From Palaemon carinicauda (lineage: Eukaryota > Arthropoda > Malacostraca > Decapoda > Palaemonidae), in NCBI RefSeq assembly GCF_036898095.1, contig NC_090759.1, positions 28,025,211-28,089,210 of the forward strand: a stretch of 64,000 bases of DNA, in the 5' to 3' direction. The notes under the pieces were generated by a model that made no database searches, was not told the DNA's origin, and was given only the letters and a program-made list of their open reading frames with translations. The position numbers were made by a program, and so were the translations under genes. Positions within the stretch are counted from its first letter, which is position 1. The number at the start of each line of letters is the position of its first letter. This document shows, in pieces, positions 1-13,219 of this stretch.

Positions 1-94
1 AGGAAACGAATGCCGTTCTTGTGGGCCCAGGTGAACATCTAGGGTGCCGAGGACAGGCCGCTACACAGCACCTTGAACTGGCATACCTTTCTTT

Positions 95-418
95 CTAACA
101 TGAATCTCTGGTACTTCCTTCAGGATGGATGAACGGGGATCTGGAAGTATGTACGAGGTCTAACAATATCATGTAATCCTGTGGTCTGACTGCCATCTCC
201 ATCTTGAACGGTGTTAGTTGAACGAACTCGTTCAAGGCCGAGAGATAGATGACTGGTCGCCAGCCTCCAGACGCCTTTTCGACCAGAAATAAACTACTGT
301 AGAAGACTGGGGACCCTTCCGATACTTCTTGGAGAGCCTCCTTCTTTAACATGGTCTGGACTTCAGCCAAAATGCCCTGTTCCTTCGCGGAACCTTTCAC
401 ATAGGAATCTGACATCAT
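95..418 (-). pseudogene. DIRS-C reverse transcriptase N-terminal fragment
   Basis: A 107-codon open stretch that aligns with the RT start of the intact element at 29,500-29,800. It has the GSAK segment, a LAEVQTMLKKEALQEV helix, the FLVEKASGGWRPVI block (RT region 1) and the AVRPQDYM block before motif A. It breaks down before the first catalytic Asp, because the expected DLKDAYF reads as LVHTSRS. This is a dead fragment. Weaker pol N-terminal similarity continues up to about position 560. Confidence 0.8.
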
Positions 419-639
419 CCGATGGAGGGTCAGGGGAGGGTAAGGGAGAGTGAACAGGACAATGCATCACTCTCCGAGTACAGAAACTGACCAAGGTTTA
501 CCCAATGGAGCATCCACCTCTGCCATCTGCTCCTCGGGCATCCCCCTACCGGTGGACTGGTCAAGAGAATGCCCTCCCTACTGGGATCGTCCTCATTAAC
601 CTCTCTTGCCCTTCTTCGACCCCTTGGATCAAAGCCACC

Positions 640-1246
640 TGTTGAAATACTACCGCTATAGTGTTATGGGGTCCTTTGACTCGCCAGACAGTGCTACATT
701 GGATCCTTCTCTCTGGTTATGGTTTATTTTTCCTTGTCCCCACACACACACACACCAAATATTCTTTATATATTCTCCTCTGTCCTCATACACCTGACAA
801 CACTGAGATTACCAAACAATTCTTCACCCATGGAATTACTGCACTGTAATTGTTCAGTGACCACTTTCCTCTTGGTAAGGGTAGCAGAGACTCTTTAGCT
901 ATGGTACGCAGCTTTTCCAGGAGAAGAATACTCCAATATCACACCATTATTCTCTAGACTTAGGTAGTGCCATAGCCTCTGTACCCTTCCACTGTCTTGG
1001 GTTAGAGTTCTCTTGCTTGAGGGTACACTCTGGCACACTTTTATCTTATTTCTCTTCCTCTTGTTTTGTTACAACTTTTAGTTTATATAGGAAATTTATT
1101 TTGATGTTACTCCTCTTAAAACATATTTTTTCCTTGTTTCCTTTCCTCTCTGGGCTATTTTCCCTGTTGGAGCCTCTGGGCTATTGGCATCTGGTTTTTC
1201 CAACTAGGGTTGTAGCTTAGCAAGTAATAATAATAATAATAATACA

Positions 1247-1304
<58 letters not shown>
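640..1304 (+). mobile_element. (TAA)n-tailed SINE-like repeat, copy 1 (full length)
   Basis: About 590 bp of non-coding sequence ending in a (TAA/AAT)n tract at 1,226-1,304. It shares its whole length with the copy at 61,749-62,416, and 3' segments with seven other copies in this window. The last part, from CTGGGCTATTTTCCCTGTTGG to the tail, is the best conserved, which is typical of elements copied by LINE machinery from a recognised 3' end. It is inserted in the gag of DIRS-C, so it is younger than that element. No tRNA, 7SL or 5S head is evident, so its class (SINE or LINE 3' fragment) is open. Confidence 0.7.
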
Positions 1305-1306
<2 letters not shown>

Positions 1307-1310
1307 GGAC

Positions 1311-4180
1311 CTTGAATCTGGGCTGCCTGCTTTTTCTGTGGACTCTTCTTCAACCCCTGGAGATCTCTGTGGTGGACGTACCGCAGAATAAGGACATGAG
1401 ATCATTGCCCTATGGAGGAGGGAGTATTGGCTCGCCTTCCTCCATCTGTCTGCTACTGCCTCGATGTCCTCCACATTGAAGAGGGAAGGACCGTCCATCG
1501 AGGAATTCACCTCTCTTCTTGGTATGTGCTGCTGGAATTTTGAGACTATCACATTGCATCACCTCAAAACCCATTTGACCCAATGGTTCACAATGTTCTG
1601 TGTTAGGAACTCAAGGGTTCTCTAGCTCCTGAAAGAAGGAAAGCTAACAGTCTCCCTCTTCTGAAGAGTAGAGAGGTCCTCGTTCTTCATGAGGTAGCGT
1701 ACTGTTCCTAACCAGTAGTCCAATTGTGAAACATTTTGCAGAGCGCATTTTGCAACCCTTTCCATATTGGCCACATCACACGCAGAGAAATGCACTGCCA
1801 AGGTCGATAGTTTGGCCAGAGGAGAGTTCTGTGTTAAAGCCAGAACCGTCTGATCCAACGGTAGAAGAGACGGATCATCCTCTACGATCTCGTTAATACT
1901 TCTTCTGCCATACGTACAGGGGAGGAAGTTACAAAGGAGTCAACCAACTGGAGGGACCGTAATGCTTCCGTCACCTGGGGATAAGCCCTCTTCTTTGCTG
2001 CCTGCAACCCCCTGACCAAGACAAAGCTACCCTAGTCTTGGTGAGTTTCAGCATGTCATAGAAGAGGTCTAAGGCAGTGTCCTTGCCCTCCGTTGGAACT
2101 TGATCCAGTCCCCCTAAAGAATTAACCTTCCTTGTGCAGGGATGGACTTGCAGAAAGAGGTGGTCTGCATCTTTCTGCACTAGGGGAGACATCTTGGAGC
2201 CAGCAACCATATTGGCCCTGGGAGGACCGAGATCATCACTAGAGTTCCTTCTCGCAGAGGAATGTGCTCTTGGAGGCAGACCGCTGTGTTCTGGTCTTAC
2301 GAAGACAGACATTGGGACTGGATGACATTCCCCTTGAAGTTGAGGCTCACCCATAGAGTACCAATTCTTGGGGATGGTCTTAAGTGTTCTTCCTTTATCT
2401 CTAACGGATGCTAAAATCGTCAAGAAAGGAAGAACTCTCCTCCCTCTCCGTCTCCTTGGCCCCTGCACCTTTGGAAGAAACAGGAGGGGGAACCTCTGCC
2501 ACCGTAACTGGCGGTTCAGGTCGGTTCAACTCATAGGCGAGAGCTATAGTTGTCTGTGAATGAGATCTCTATCCTCTGCTCATTCGTGACTGAACGGTAT
2601 GCCCCACCGGAGGAGTGTTTTTCCTCTGATTCCCAGCTGTAGCCTTCATGCTTGCAGTTCCTGCTTGAAAGCAGGTGACTGGGAACAATGCAAGCCTGTC
2701 TTCTAAACGTCCTGGAGTGAGACTAGCCAATGCTGGGTCCAAAGGGAGAAGAGATGCCAGTACCAGATGAGAGGAGTTCCCAGAGCTGAGCAAATCTCTC
2801 TCTCCAGAAACCTGATCTCCTACCTTACGCAGCACATCTTTGGTCAAGGTTGACCACTGAGTTCCAGTCCTGCCTTGGCGTTGGGTGGAGAATGGCACAT
2901 AAGGTCAATAGCCACTCTCCTTTTCAGGGAAGAAGTCGAGGCTTCTCCAAGGCCATTCACTACACGAATGTTCCACAGGACTCTTAGAAAGGTGGACTCA
3001 GACTCCTCTATTTCAGTCAAAGGAGTCTTGGATCCTGTTGCGGGAGGGGCTCTCCCTCCTGTTTCAATTGAATCTTCCTCCCAGGCATCTTTATCCGGGA
3101 TTTCCTCCTCTACGTGGTGATCCTAATCTTGACTCCCTGTGGTTTGATAAGCACTCCTGAAAACCTAAACCTGGTCTTGAAGTCTCAGGTCGTAGTATCT
3201 TTCCTCTCCTTCCTCCTGGTTCTTGCACAAGAGTGAAACAAGATCGGATGGCCTTACTCATGGATCCTGAACCTCTGACATCTTTGGTAGAGCCCGGCGC
3301 TGTTTCGGTACTGGGCGAATTGTTTAGCCGTAAACGAGATCGGAATCAGCCGATAACTGCAGGTAGGGGAAATCTCCTTTGGAAATAAAGAGAACCCCTA
3401 TGAGAGTGGATCCTGGTGTCCCTCTTAGGGGAGTTACACTAATCTTATTTTTGGAACGCCTCCTGGAGCTTACGTCCGTCCTTGAAATATTAAGGGAAGG
3501 ACATAGTGAAGCAGAGGGAAGAGTTGACAGGTGTCTTCCGAGGCTTGCAGTCAGATAGCACAACCCAAGGAAAGATCCTCCACCGTCAACAAGGTCTTCA
3601 AAGGCTGCACGGTCGAGATATCATCTGGAGAAGCGGGGCATGACGGAACATTACCTTTGGAATGAAGAACTTTACCCCTTGTAGGAGAAGTATTTTTACG
3701 GGTTCCTGATGAGAGGCAGCGAGTTTACCTGGCAAAGGAAAACTGGTCGGAATACTGAAACGAGTCTGAATCCCAGCGTGAAGAGAGCCTAGCTCGAAAG
3801 TATGAGGGTGCCTGTGATAAATAGAGGGCGACTGCTTGGCATCCTCTACAGAAGAGCAATCCTGAGCGCAATTATGGCCTGGAGTATGATGGAAAAGCGC
3901 AGCTAGAGCGGGACTGAATCGTGAAGGCTAGGCACGACTGGAACCCTAATGAAGCAAGGTTAAAGCATGAAGGAAGAGCTTGAAGGTGAAGTCCAGCTGG
4001 AGGATAAAGGCGAAGTCCAGCTGGAGGATGAAGGCGAAGTCCAGCTGGAGGATGAAGGCGAAGTCCAGCTAGAGGATGAAGGCGAAGTCCAGCTGGAGGA
4101 TGAAGGCGAAGTCCAGCTGGAGGATGAAGGCGAAGTCCAGCTGGAGGATGAAGGCGAAGTCCAGCTGGAGGATGAAGGTG
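1311..4180 (-). pseudogene. DIRS-C gag remnant
   Basis: Scattered minus-strand segments match the gag of the intact DIRS: 1,311-1,552 (DIEAVADRWRKASQYSLLHRA), 1,622-1,858 (LAKLSTLAVHFSACDVANME and LDYWLGTVRYLMKNEDLS), and 1,971-2,468 (TEGKDTALDLFYD with the preceding linker). Upstream (2,500-4,180) similarity is faint and Ser/Pro-rich and ends in a 24-bp tandem array. Stops and frameshifts separate all pieces. Because gag of this family is poorly conserved, the 2,500-3,900 part is assigned by position more than by sequence. Confidence 0.65.
3988..4179. repeat. 24-bp minisatellite, 8 copies
   Basis: Eight head-to-tail copies of a 24-bp unit (GAAGTCCAGCTGGAGGATGA plus AGGC). Only a few substitutions occur. 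The period is a multiple of three, so it is open in several frames: GEVQLEDE on plus, and SSSSWTSP or LHPPAGLR on minus. It lies where the RS-rich part of DIRS gag would be expected. Confidence 0.95.
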
Positions 4181-4966
4181 ACAGGCAGCCAGAGTGCACT
4201 GAAGAGGGAGCAGAGTGCCAATGAGAGGAGAATATGGAGCGAGACGAGGATTTCCCAGGGGAAGATCTGGAGTACTTGTGCAATCTATGAGGAGGGGCTG
4301 TAGAGGCAAGAGAAGAACACTTAGTGGGAACTAGTGAGGAAGGCAATCTCTGACAATGAGCAGGAGCAAACGATACAAAAGCATGAGCAGAGCTAGACTC
4401 TGTGCTCTTCGAAGCTCACTCTTGGACTTGTCCAAGCGTTAAACGCCCATCACTCTTATAAGAATACCCTCTGGAGGAGACCACTAGAGATTACTTCAAA
4501 GGAAGAGTTCCGGGGGAAGAAAATGTGACCCTGAACTTCTTTGACTTTGAGGACAACCCTGAAGGCGAAGAATCCCTTTCTGACGGCTGGAATTCAAGTG
4601 AGGTTAGAGTGAGCTGAGCTGGAGGGGAGGCGGCTGCCTCCCTGCCACTAACAAGTAACTACCTGCTAGTTGTTTACACCTTGTTAAAGTTTTAAATGCT
4701 GTGTTCCAGCTTCGCTATTATCCATTCTCCCATAGTAAAGGACGCTAGATTGTATTTGTGTTGGAACAATTAAATTTTTCCTAACTTATGAGACTCAAAG
4801 CATATGGTAAATGAATAAATTAGCTAAGATCAATCAAGACAAAATCCTTCAACAGACCCTTTAAAAATAGTGTGCAGCAGTAGTTTATTCAATAAAAGAC
4901 CAAGTAACATGATGCGCATCAAATAAAATTTTATCAGTTCTATATTAAATGCAGTATAAAAATTAC

Positions 4967-5135
4967 CATATTTAATTGGAAGGTGTACTTCATAATACAT
5001 TGCATGATTCTCAGGGAAGGCGTTTATCGTGAGCACGTCTTTACATTCCCCTGTGAGTTCAATATTGATGTCTTTGCTTGAAGCAGACGAATCTCCATAA
5101 ATATAAACGAGAGCTCTATTAGCATCTGGAAATTC
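4967..5135 (-). CDS. FAM185A: FAM185A-like protein, coding exon 2
   Basis: A 169-nt exon on the minus strand, flanked by an acceptor (ATATTTTACAG, before 5,135) and a donor (GTAATT, after 4,967). It starts in phase 0 and encodes 56 residues plus one base of the next codon, from EFPDANRALV to EVHLPIKY. The pattern PD-x-x-R-x-LV, then a long beta-rich stretch and E-V-x-x-P-I/L-K, matches the segment after FGRLR in vertebrate FAM185A as I recall it. FAM185A is an uncharacterised protein with a DUF4097 (beta-helical, adhesin-like) domain. The exon joins in phase to the exon at 24,795-25,047. It sits in a 750-bp island between DIRS-C and DIRS-B. The next exon lies beyond the left edge. The exon is well supported; the gene name is an inference from memory. 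Confidence 0.7.
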
Positions 5136-5520
5136 CTGTAAAATATAAACTATTACAACACTATTGTTAAATGAGAAGAAATTTTTCATGTCCCATATAA
5201 TCAACATACAATACTAGAAATACACAAGGGGAGTACAGTATGTTACATTATACCAAATTCTAAATTCCATATCTGCAAATGTTACTAAAGCCAGTTGAAA
5301 ACTTGATAGAAAAAAAAAGGGAACCCGAATGATAAAATTACAGACATAGGGGACACCAACATGAAAATGCTTCCTATTCAGATAAAGTCCAGTTTATTCA
5401 AAAGAATGCAAACTCAAATTTAAAGTAGAACACATCATTACTTTAACTAAAAAAAATTCCAGTTTGTGGATGAATCACTCTTGAATAGAGAAAACTATGA
5501 AAAGAAAGCTTCATACTACA

Positions 5521-5860
5521 AAATGACAAATTTGAAATAATTTGCATTTCTCCTAACTATACAAACCGGAAGCCCTTTACATAGAAGTATTTTTTTGGCA
5601 CTAGCTGTTAAGATTTTGCAAGGTGTAACTACCCTCCGCTATCAGAGGGAGGGGGGAAGAGAGGGTAACCCACCACCCCGCTCACACCAGCCCTAGTAAA
5701 CATTGTCACTTTGCCATAGCGACAGGACTTCTGGGGGTAGGTGATGGCAGGACCAGTATTTGTAAAGAGCTTCAGGTTTGTACAGTTAAGAAAAATACAA
5801 ATTATTTCAAATGTCATTTGTTCCAGAACTAGATACAAACCTTACGCTCTTTACATAGGA
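5521..5860 (-). repeat. DIRS-B right terminal repeat plus internal complementary region
   Basis: 5,521-5,720 is the right terminal repeat. 5,785-5,860 repeats the outer edge of the right end in inverted sense (AAAAATACAAATTATTTCAA) and then runs into the left-end motif (TTTGTTCC, then GATACAAACCTTAC), which is the DIRS internal complementary arrangement. Confidence 0.65.
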
Positions 5861-6099
5861 GAATCATCTTATGGTGGGTGGAAGTCCCTGAACAAACTGG
5901 CTGGAGACTGTTCCAGGATGTCCCTTTGTGACACGCACGAGCTGTTTACAGGGAACCCTGGCACCTCGTGACCTTTAAAGGATGACGGCCTGGGGAATTG
6001 GTGCTAGCATAGAATTTTGCAATGTGATGACCAGGTAAGTGAAATTTTAAGAAATAACTCACTTAACCTAGACATTGTCTGACTCTACCTCGCATAGAG

Positions 6100-9000
6100 A
6101 ACAGGGACATAAAAATAAAGACAGTCCGTCAAGAACTCAAGAGTTCTGGCTCCCGAGAGGATGAATGCTAGTAGCAATTCCTTCCTCTGAGGGGTGAAGA
6201 GATCCTCGTTCTTAACCAGGAAACCTAATCAGAACAGCCATGAAGCAGCTTGCAAGGAGCATCTTGTAATCCTCTACATGTTGGCAGCATCACCCGCAGA
6301 GGAATGTACTGGCTGAGTTGAAAGTTTAGCAAAAAATAATTCTGGGTCAAAGGTATGATTGCCGGGTCTCATGGTAAAGGAGACTGATCGTTTTTTACCA
6401 TCTCATAGTACTTACTCTGCTGGACGTACAGAGTAGGAAGCAATCGCGAGGAGTCAACCGAATCAAGAGATCGCGAGGTTCTGGCCACTTGGGCACAAGC
6501 CCTCTTCTCTGCAGCTTTGACCCCCCTTGCCACTTGGGCACAAGCCCTCTTCTCTGCAGCTTTGACCCCCCTTGCCACTTGGGCACAAGCCCTCTTCTCT
6601 GCAGCTTTGACCCCCCTTGACCGAGGTAAGGCTAGCTTAGTCTTGGTGGGCATAGGCGTGTCACAGAAGAGGTCTAGAACTGTGTCATTTTTCTCACCCA
6701 GGGTATGATCCAGCTCACCTAGATTACTCACCTTCCTAATGCAAGCAAGAACTTGCAGAAAGAGGCAATCTGCATCTTTCTGTTCTGTCTAATTGTTCAA
6801 GTCTGTTAGCGAATGATGGTTCTTCCTCTGAGCTAGCAGCACGGGGAGGGTCAAGGTCGTCAACTCAGTTCCTTTCGTTCGAGGACTGAGCCCTCAGAGG
6901 GAGACCATTACGCTCCGGTCTTACGGAGCCATACTGTACGTTGGAACCAACGTATGTTCCCCTCGAGATTGACGTTCATTCATAGAACACTAATTCTTGG
7001 GTAACTTTTTTGTGTCTTTCCTTTCCCTTGGGTAGATGCTGAAGCATTTGAGAAAGGTAGAACTCAACTTATTCCCACCTTCTGAAGGGCAGAAAAGGGA
7101 GCCTCTCTCGCCTTAGATGAGGGTTCTGGCCGGCTCAATTCTATAAATGAAAACCTATAGTTGCTTGTGTAGATGATCTCCCTCGGAGATCTCGAACCCC
7201 TACTCAAACACGGATGTAAGGTATCCGCCCGGAGGGAGAGTGCTTGCCCTCTACTGCCTTCTATTCTGACTTGTAACAATTGGAATCAATCCTAGCCTCA
7301 CTCAGACCGGGTCTTGGTCAGTAGGTGCCTTGGTCTTTAGGTATTCTTGAAACCTGGAAGAAACCCAAGGCTTGGGAGGTGGTTGCCTAGCATCGCTAAT
7401 GAGTCAAGGGTTCTAAAAGGATTCCAGCAGTATGAGAGGAGTGCAGGGTGAAGTTACTTTCATGGAACTGGTGGTTGATACTGTAACCACCTGTTTCAAG
7501 GCCTTTGTAAGGTCGAGAAACCAAGGGGCATCCTTCAAAAATGGAATCTTTTCTGAATGAGCCCCTCGTGTTTGTTTCCTTGGTTTAGGAGGAGTGTCAT
7601 CAAAAGGGAGGGTAGCTTGCGCCCTATATCTTCCCTGCGGAAGTGAGCACAATTAACTTGTCTATCTGGTAGATTCAAATGAGAGGGAAAACCTAAACCT
7701 ACTCTCTTTTGTGAGGTAACACGATGTTCCTCACAAAATAAATCTACCAGTTGGTGAACATTGGCGAGGCGAGTACCGATACAGTAGAAAGGACATGTGC
7801 ACACGTTCTTGTCGGTTTGCCCAGGTTGAGTTTTACCTCTTCGCGTTAGCCTACGTGTGCGCTGTGTGCAATACACATTGATGGGGCAGCGCGTGTTGTT
7901 GAGGTAGAGCTTGCCATTGTCCCAAACAAAGTATCTACAACGTACACATGATGAAGACTTGCTGGAAGGAGTAATGCGCATAGCTCTAGCACTTGCGTCT
8001 GGATGATGAAGCTCGCTGTTAGGAGAAATGCGCGTAAAAATGCGTGCAGCAATAACGTATATGCCTTCTTCCAGCTAAAGAACTCGCCCTACCATCTTGG
8101 TAGATAGTGGAGTGCGCAACACAGTGCAAGACTCATCCGGGGAGAGTTGGTCAGTGCTCCCACTTGCTAATGCGCCTCAGAGAGAAACTCTCCTACTTAC
8201 TTTTTCTACAACAGGAGAGGGGCACATTTGTTTCCTTTCCTGTAAGGGAGATGGAAAACAGGTGGTTGCTGCGCATTTATGCGCAAACAGCAAATCAGGT
8301 CTTTTCCTTGTGAGAAGGAGAAACTAAGGGGGACAGGTTCATGAGAGCTTGTCCAATAACAGCACTATGTTGTGTCCAACGGACATGACGATGAGGGAGA
8401 AGGATCACAAGCAATTCCCTACCACCATCATCGTCCAGCTCTGATGGGCTAGAGCAGGGCATGGACAAGTCCAATGCCTTTCAGAGGAATCCCAGGGGAG
8501 GAGATCAATCAGGAGAAGGCCGTCTCTCTCTCAGGTGGGAGGGACGATCAACCCCTTTTGCCTTTGACAGCAAAACTTGCAAGCGAGAAGCTTGCAGAAC
8601 AAAAGATGGTGAAGAAGATCTTCCCCTTAAAAGGGAAGACTGTCCAACAACTAGAGGTGATCCTCCTGACAGTTCATTTAGTCTCTCCTCCAGCTGGGTG
8701 AACCCAGCCAAAAGATCTATTCTGTGAACTGCCTTTGGGACATAGACAAAGCTAGACCCTGGGTTTCCTCTGAAGGGATCCCACAACAAGAACTCTAAGG
8801 AGTACTTGTCCACAACTGCTCATGCCCGCCCGCCAAAATCGAGCGAATGTTATGGCAGGGCAGAATCTGAAGTCAAAACGGTTGAGTGGGTGTATGACTT
8901 ATTTAGGTTGCCCTTCAGAGCCTCAGGGGATAAATCAACCCCTAGGGAGGATATCTGTTCCCTTTGCGTGCCAAAACACAAGACCTCTTGTAACCTTTCC

Positions 9001-9540
9001 TTGCAGTGGGAACCCGTGTGCCCAAGGAAGGCCACAAAAGACGAACCGCTTCGTCGGAAAGAGACTCCCACGGCGGTGGCTGGCTTTGTTTCTCTAGGGA
9101 CAACAATGGAGGCCTCTGGTACTGAAGGTTATCCCAGTCACCACTCGTAATTGTTCTAATCCCTGTGAAGTAGAATGAGCAGTCATCAAGACGAGATTGA
9201 GTCGACTGAGAACGATGGCGAGGTTTCTTCCCTTCCGAGGCTAACCTCGAAGGGAAACAGTTCCCTCTTTGCATTCTTCCATTGCCAACTGAATCTCTTT
9301 CACTGGGAGGGCGACCACTCCCTACACACCGAACAAGGAGACTCCTGCGTGCAAGTGTGACCTCTACTCGCAGGACAAAGGCTGTGAGGATCCTTATCCT
9401 CAACGGACATGAAGGTACCGCAACGGCGCCCTTCAATACAAGGACAAACCCACATACTGGATCTCACAGACTGTCAAACTGCAAAAGAAAAAGAAATGAA
9501 AAGGGAAAATGTTTTCTATTTTCAAGCCAGTTCATAAAAT
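6100..9540 (-). pseudogene. DIRS-B gag remnant
   Basis: Minus-strand gag-like sequence with many stops. The clearest block is at 6,369-6,731 (EKNDTVLDLFCDTPMPTKTK, then RSRGVKAAEKRA), matching the intact gag block KDKVLDEVYGTQKPSKSN-AALPWSKGVKGARDR at 28,440-28,540. Farther upstream (7,400-9,440) there are short open stretches rich in Ser, Arg, Leu and Pro that match only by position. No RT or recombinase motif was found. Confidence 0.5.
6484..6618. repeat. 45-bp tandem repeat, 3 copies, in gag
   Basis: Three identical or near-identical 45-bp units starting GCCACTTGGGCACAAGCC. On the minus strand each encodes the 15-residue unit GVKAAEKRACAQVAR, so the gag frame is preserved by the expansion. 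Confidence 0.95.
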
Positions 9541-9548
9541 AATTCGAA

Positions 9549-9911
9549 ATATGACAAATTCGAAGATAATTTGTATTTTTCCTAACCATACAAACCTTAG
9601 CTATTTACATTGGGTTTACCTTTTAGCGCAGCTGAAATGGCGAGCCATTAGAATTTAACGAGGGTGTATTACCCCCGCGCTAGTTAACGGGGGAGTAGGG
9701 GAGTGGTAGCTAGCTACCCCTCCCCCCCTCACACACAGGTGAATGCTCACTTTCACTTAGAGGTAGGACTTGTCTTGGGGGACAGGGCTGGCGAGCAAAT
9801 ATGTGTAAATAGCTAAGGTTTGTATGGTTAGGAAAAATACAAATTATCTTCAAATTTGTCATTTGTTCCGTAACCGAAATACAAACCACGCTATTTACAT
9901 TGGGTGACTTA
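9549..9911 (-). repeat. DIRS-A right terminal repeat and internal complementary region
   Basis: 9,549-9,720 is the right inverted terminal repeat. 9,826-9,911 joins the complement of the right edge (AAATACAAATTATCTTCAAA) to the left edge (TTTGTTCCGTAACCGAAATA), as at 32,706-32,810 in the intact copy. Confidence 0.8.
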
Positions 9912-10362
9912 CCCCTTAGGTGGGGTGGAAAGTCCCTAGCCATACTGGCTTTGGCTTTACCCGGGGACTCATAATCCGAGTGAGTCGCACTCAAGAAAAA
10001 GAGTCCCTGCCCCTCACAAGTCCCTTGCTCCGCAAGGAACCGTGTGGCCTACATAAGCTTGTGTGTAAAGGAAGAAGTGTGACCCGTCCTAGGCAGTTGA
10101 TCTGGAGTTCCAGAAGGAACTCTGGGTTAGGACGTTCCCAATACCACCTCGTCAGGGTATGGGGGACGCGACAGTATTGACTCAATACAGTAGGGTCCCG
10201 AATTATGCGAGAATTTGGTCGATGAAAGGCCTCATGTAATTGGAAATTCGTATATTTCGAAACACATCATGGCGGCAAACAGCAACCTACCCGTCAATTT
10301 TTTTTTCACTCCATTTCTAGCTTTCTAGCTATATATATACTGTATATACACTGTGTGTGTAT

Positions 10363-10528
<166 letters not shown>

Positions 10529-11135
10529 CTTTTATCTTAACAATACTGTAAGAAATCCTTCTTATAGATTTTTTTTATAAAATACTGTACAAAATTTCTT
10601 TTATGGATAAATAAAACAATAAAAAGTTGTTAAAGTTTTGATAATTTTCTATGACTGTAGTATTTACTACTGTACTATGCATAGCTTACTGTTTTCAGTA
10701 TTTTCCGAATGATGTAGAATTATTTCCTATAGATACAAAAAACAAAAAAGGGTTTTCAAGGTTTGATACAGTACGTATCTAGCAATAGTTAAAAATTACA
10801 GTATAGTACTGTATACCCATGATGACACTCCCACACGTAAACACGGCCACTAGGCGCAAGTGTGCAATAGGCTGCTGTACGATAATCACGCTTTTTTTTG
10901 CCCTGAGCGGTCATTTCACTAATGATTATTTTTCAAAGTTAATATAATTTCTTTATGCTTATAATTCGTAATTATAGTTAAAAGTAGGGATATTAATTAA
11001 ATGGTTGAGTAAAAAAAACAATTAATACTACTATTATTTAATTTCAAATGGCTACATAATACTGAATATTCTAATGGTTCTTTTTATCTTCAATCGTAAA
11101 TCTTACGCCTGGATAAGCAACAAAAGGAAAGGGAT

Positions 11136-11138
<3 letters not shown>

Positions 11139-11214
<76 letters not shown>

Positions 11215-11279
11215 TCATATCGTTTCCTGTATAGTTTTCAAATATGTTCGTCATACATTTGTACATTATTTATCCACTT

Positions 11280-11354
<75 letters not shown>
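11139..11354. repeat. (CT)n microsatellite, two tracts
   Basis: CT tracts at 11,139-11,215 (imperfect) and 11,281-11,354 (pure), inside the pogo-like element. Confidence 0.97.
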
Positions 11355-11356
<2 letters not shown>

Positions 11357-13219
11357 CGTTTCCTTTCCCTTTATAGTTTTGTGAAATTTCGTTGTCCAGT
11401 CATTCGGTAATGAGAAGTCATTTTCGCTTTCGACATCGAAAGAAAACTTTGTTTCTTCAATATACTCATCACTGGAGGATTCAGAACTAGTGCTCTCATT
11501 ATCAAACAGGTTATCATTATCAAATTCCACAACAAGAATATCATTTATTTCATCTAAAGAAATAACCTTCCTCTTTAGACCTTTCATTACAAAAGGAACA
11601 ACAAATAACCACTTATGCATGAACGCCCGAGCGCACTGATAGGAAACCAGTTCAAACCAGAGTTTTGTAACATCAAGCTACCTTCAGAAAAATAGTTGCC
11701 AGACATCATATAAGTTTCTATTCACAGTCTCCATATGCTGAGAGTGTTGCCAAGTGGTGATCCTATACTTACTATACGAGTAAAGTAACATCACGAGACT
11801 GACGGCTTGTAAAAGGCAATTAAAGTCATGAACGGAATATACAGTTGAAGGCGGGTACCGAGTAGATCGTGGTGAACGGTTTATCACGTGGGTGACGCTT
11901 AACAGGTTATAAAAACATTTTATATAGTTCGGTATTTTCTCTATCCATCCTCTCCCAGAAAACCTTCAAATGTGAATTATCGGAATGTGTGCAGATCTTG
12001 GCAGTGCGATAACTAGTTAGCGACCGAGAATAGAAAAAATAAAAAGCCCGATTGACGAATGACGATGCTGATGAAGAGGATATCGAATACCGATTTTTCC
12101 CTAATTGATTTTTTCTACGTTCTGTCTAATCCAATGTACAGTACATTCTTATGTAAAGGGCGAACCCCAACATTTCTTGATGCTGCTACACTTTAATTAT
12201 AGATATTTTACCACCTATTTATAATCTTTATTTATAATAACATCTTTAGTAAAAGCTCTTCAATATCACTTTCAGGAGTAAATGCGTTTATGATCGACGA
12301 TGAAACGTAAAAAAAAAACGTTTTCCTTTTAAGAAGGCGTTTTTTTAGGAAAAAAAAAACAACACGAAACAAAATTGCTCATATTTCATATATTTTGATT
12401 TTCTAAGGATAAATAAAACATTAATTATAACATTATTATTACATAGTACCTGGTAAGATATCTTTTGCCGCAAAAGTTAACCTATAGACAGATGTTAAAA
12501 TTGGTTAGCGAGTTCGTTATGATCGGCGATGGAACGTACTAAACAAAGTAATGGGTTTGGTTGTGGTGACATGTTTGGCAGTAGCATGATATAAAATAGT
12601 CTTTATTTTGATGGTTTTTAATTTAAAGTTTAATGAATAAGGATTTTTCACCATAATCACAACGTAAGTATAAAAATTAATTAGTACAAATATGGAATAT
12701 TATACATATAGGTGTTGGACAGTTAGGCTAGGCCTAGCGACAAGTTCACACAACAGATGGGCAAACCTTAACATTTTTCATCCAAAACTAGTCTTAAAAT
12801 GTTTGAACAGAAATCTTTCTCTCACATTCTCCCCCCCCCTTCTCAGACATCGGGGAACCATCACCCCCCCCCCCCAATACAATTAAGAAAACAATAGATT
12901 TCCTACGCTTCGCGGTGCTTGACTCGCGGATTTAGAATGCTCCTCGCAAATACAGGAAAATTAATTTTTGAAAACTATCGATCGCGTAATTGAGGAATCG
13001 CGTAATTAGAACACGTGTAATTCGGGACCCTACTGTACTCGGAACACAAGGAAGCATGGTTTACCTGCAGAGGTTCGAGGTCAGCTATGCAGAGACCAGG
13101 ATGCTGCTTCCCCATAGAGGGGATGATGAAGAAATAAATAAGGGCCAGACATACTTCTTTCGTTCATGCAGACTAAAACCTGATAACAATGCCCTCAACC
13201 TTCTGCTACCCGTCCAAAA

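Larger units (their letters stand above)
1..4769 (-). mobile_element. DIRS-C: decayed DIRS-type retrotransposon (truncated by window edge)
   Basis: Minus-strand DIRS copy entering from the left edge. Reading from its left terminus: a terminal repeat ending near 4,769 (the minus strand begins TTGTTCC and continues with a weak version of the DIRS terminal motif), then gag remnants (about 4,180-1,311 and 640-560), then pol N-terminus and RT (about 560-1). Order and sequence match the complete element at 25,308-33,066, but with many stops and frameshifts. A (TAA)n-tailed repeat is inserted at 640-1,304 near the gag end. It lies in the intron downstream of FAM185A-like exon 2 and is sense to that gene. 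The family assignment is firm. The exact left terminus is inferred from the conserved GGAACAA edge. Confidence 0.8.

Noticed and set aside
3967..4224. GEVQLEDE-repeat protein on the plus strand
   Set aside because: The array lies inside a minus-strand DIRS remnant and is open in several frames because of its 24-bp period.
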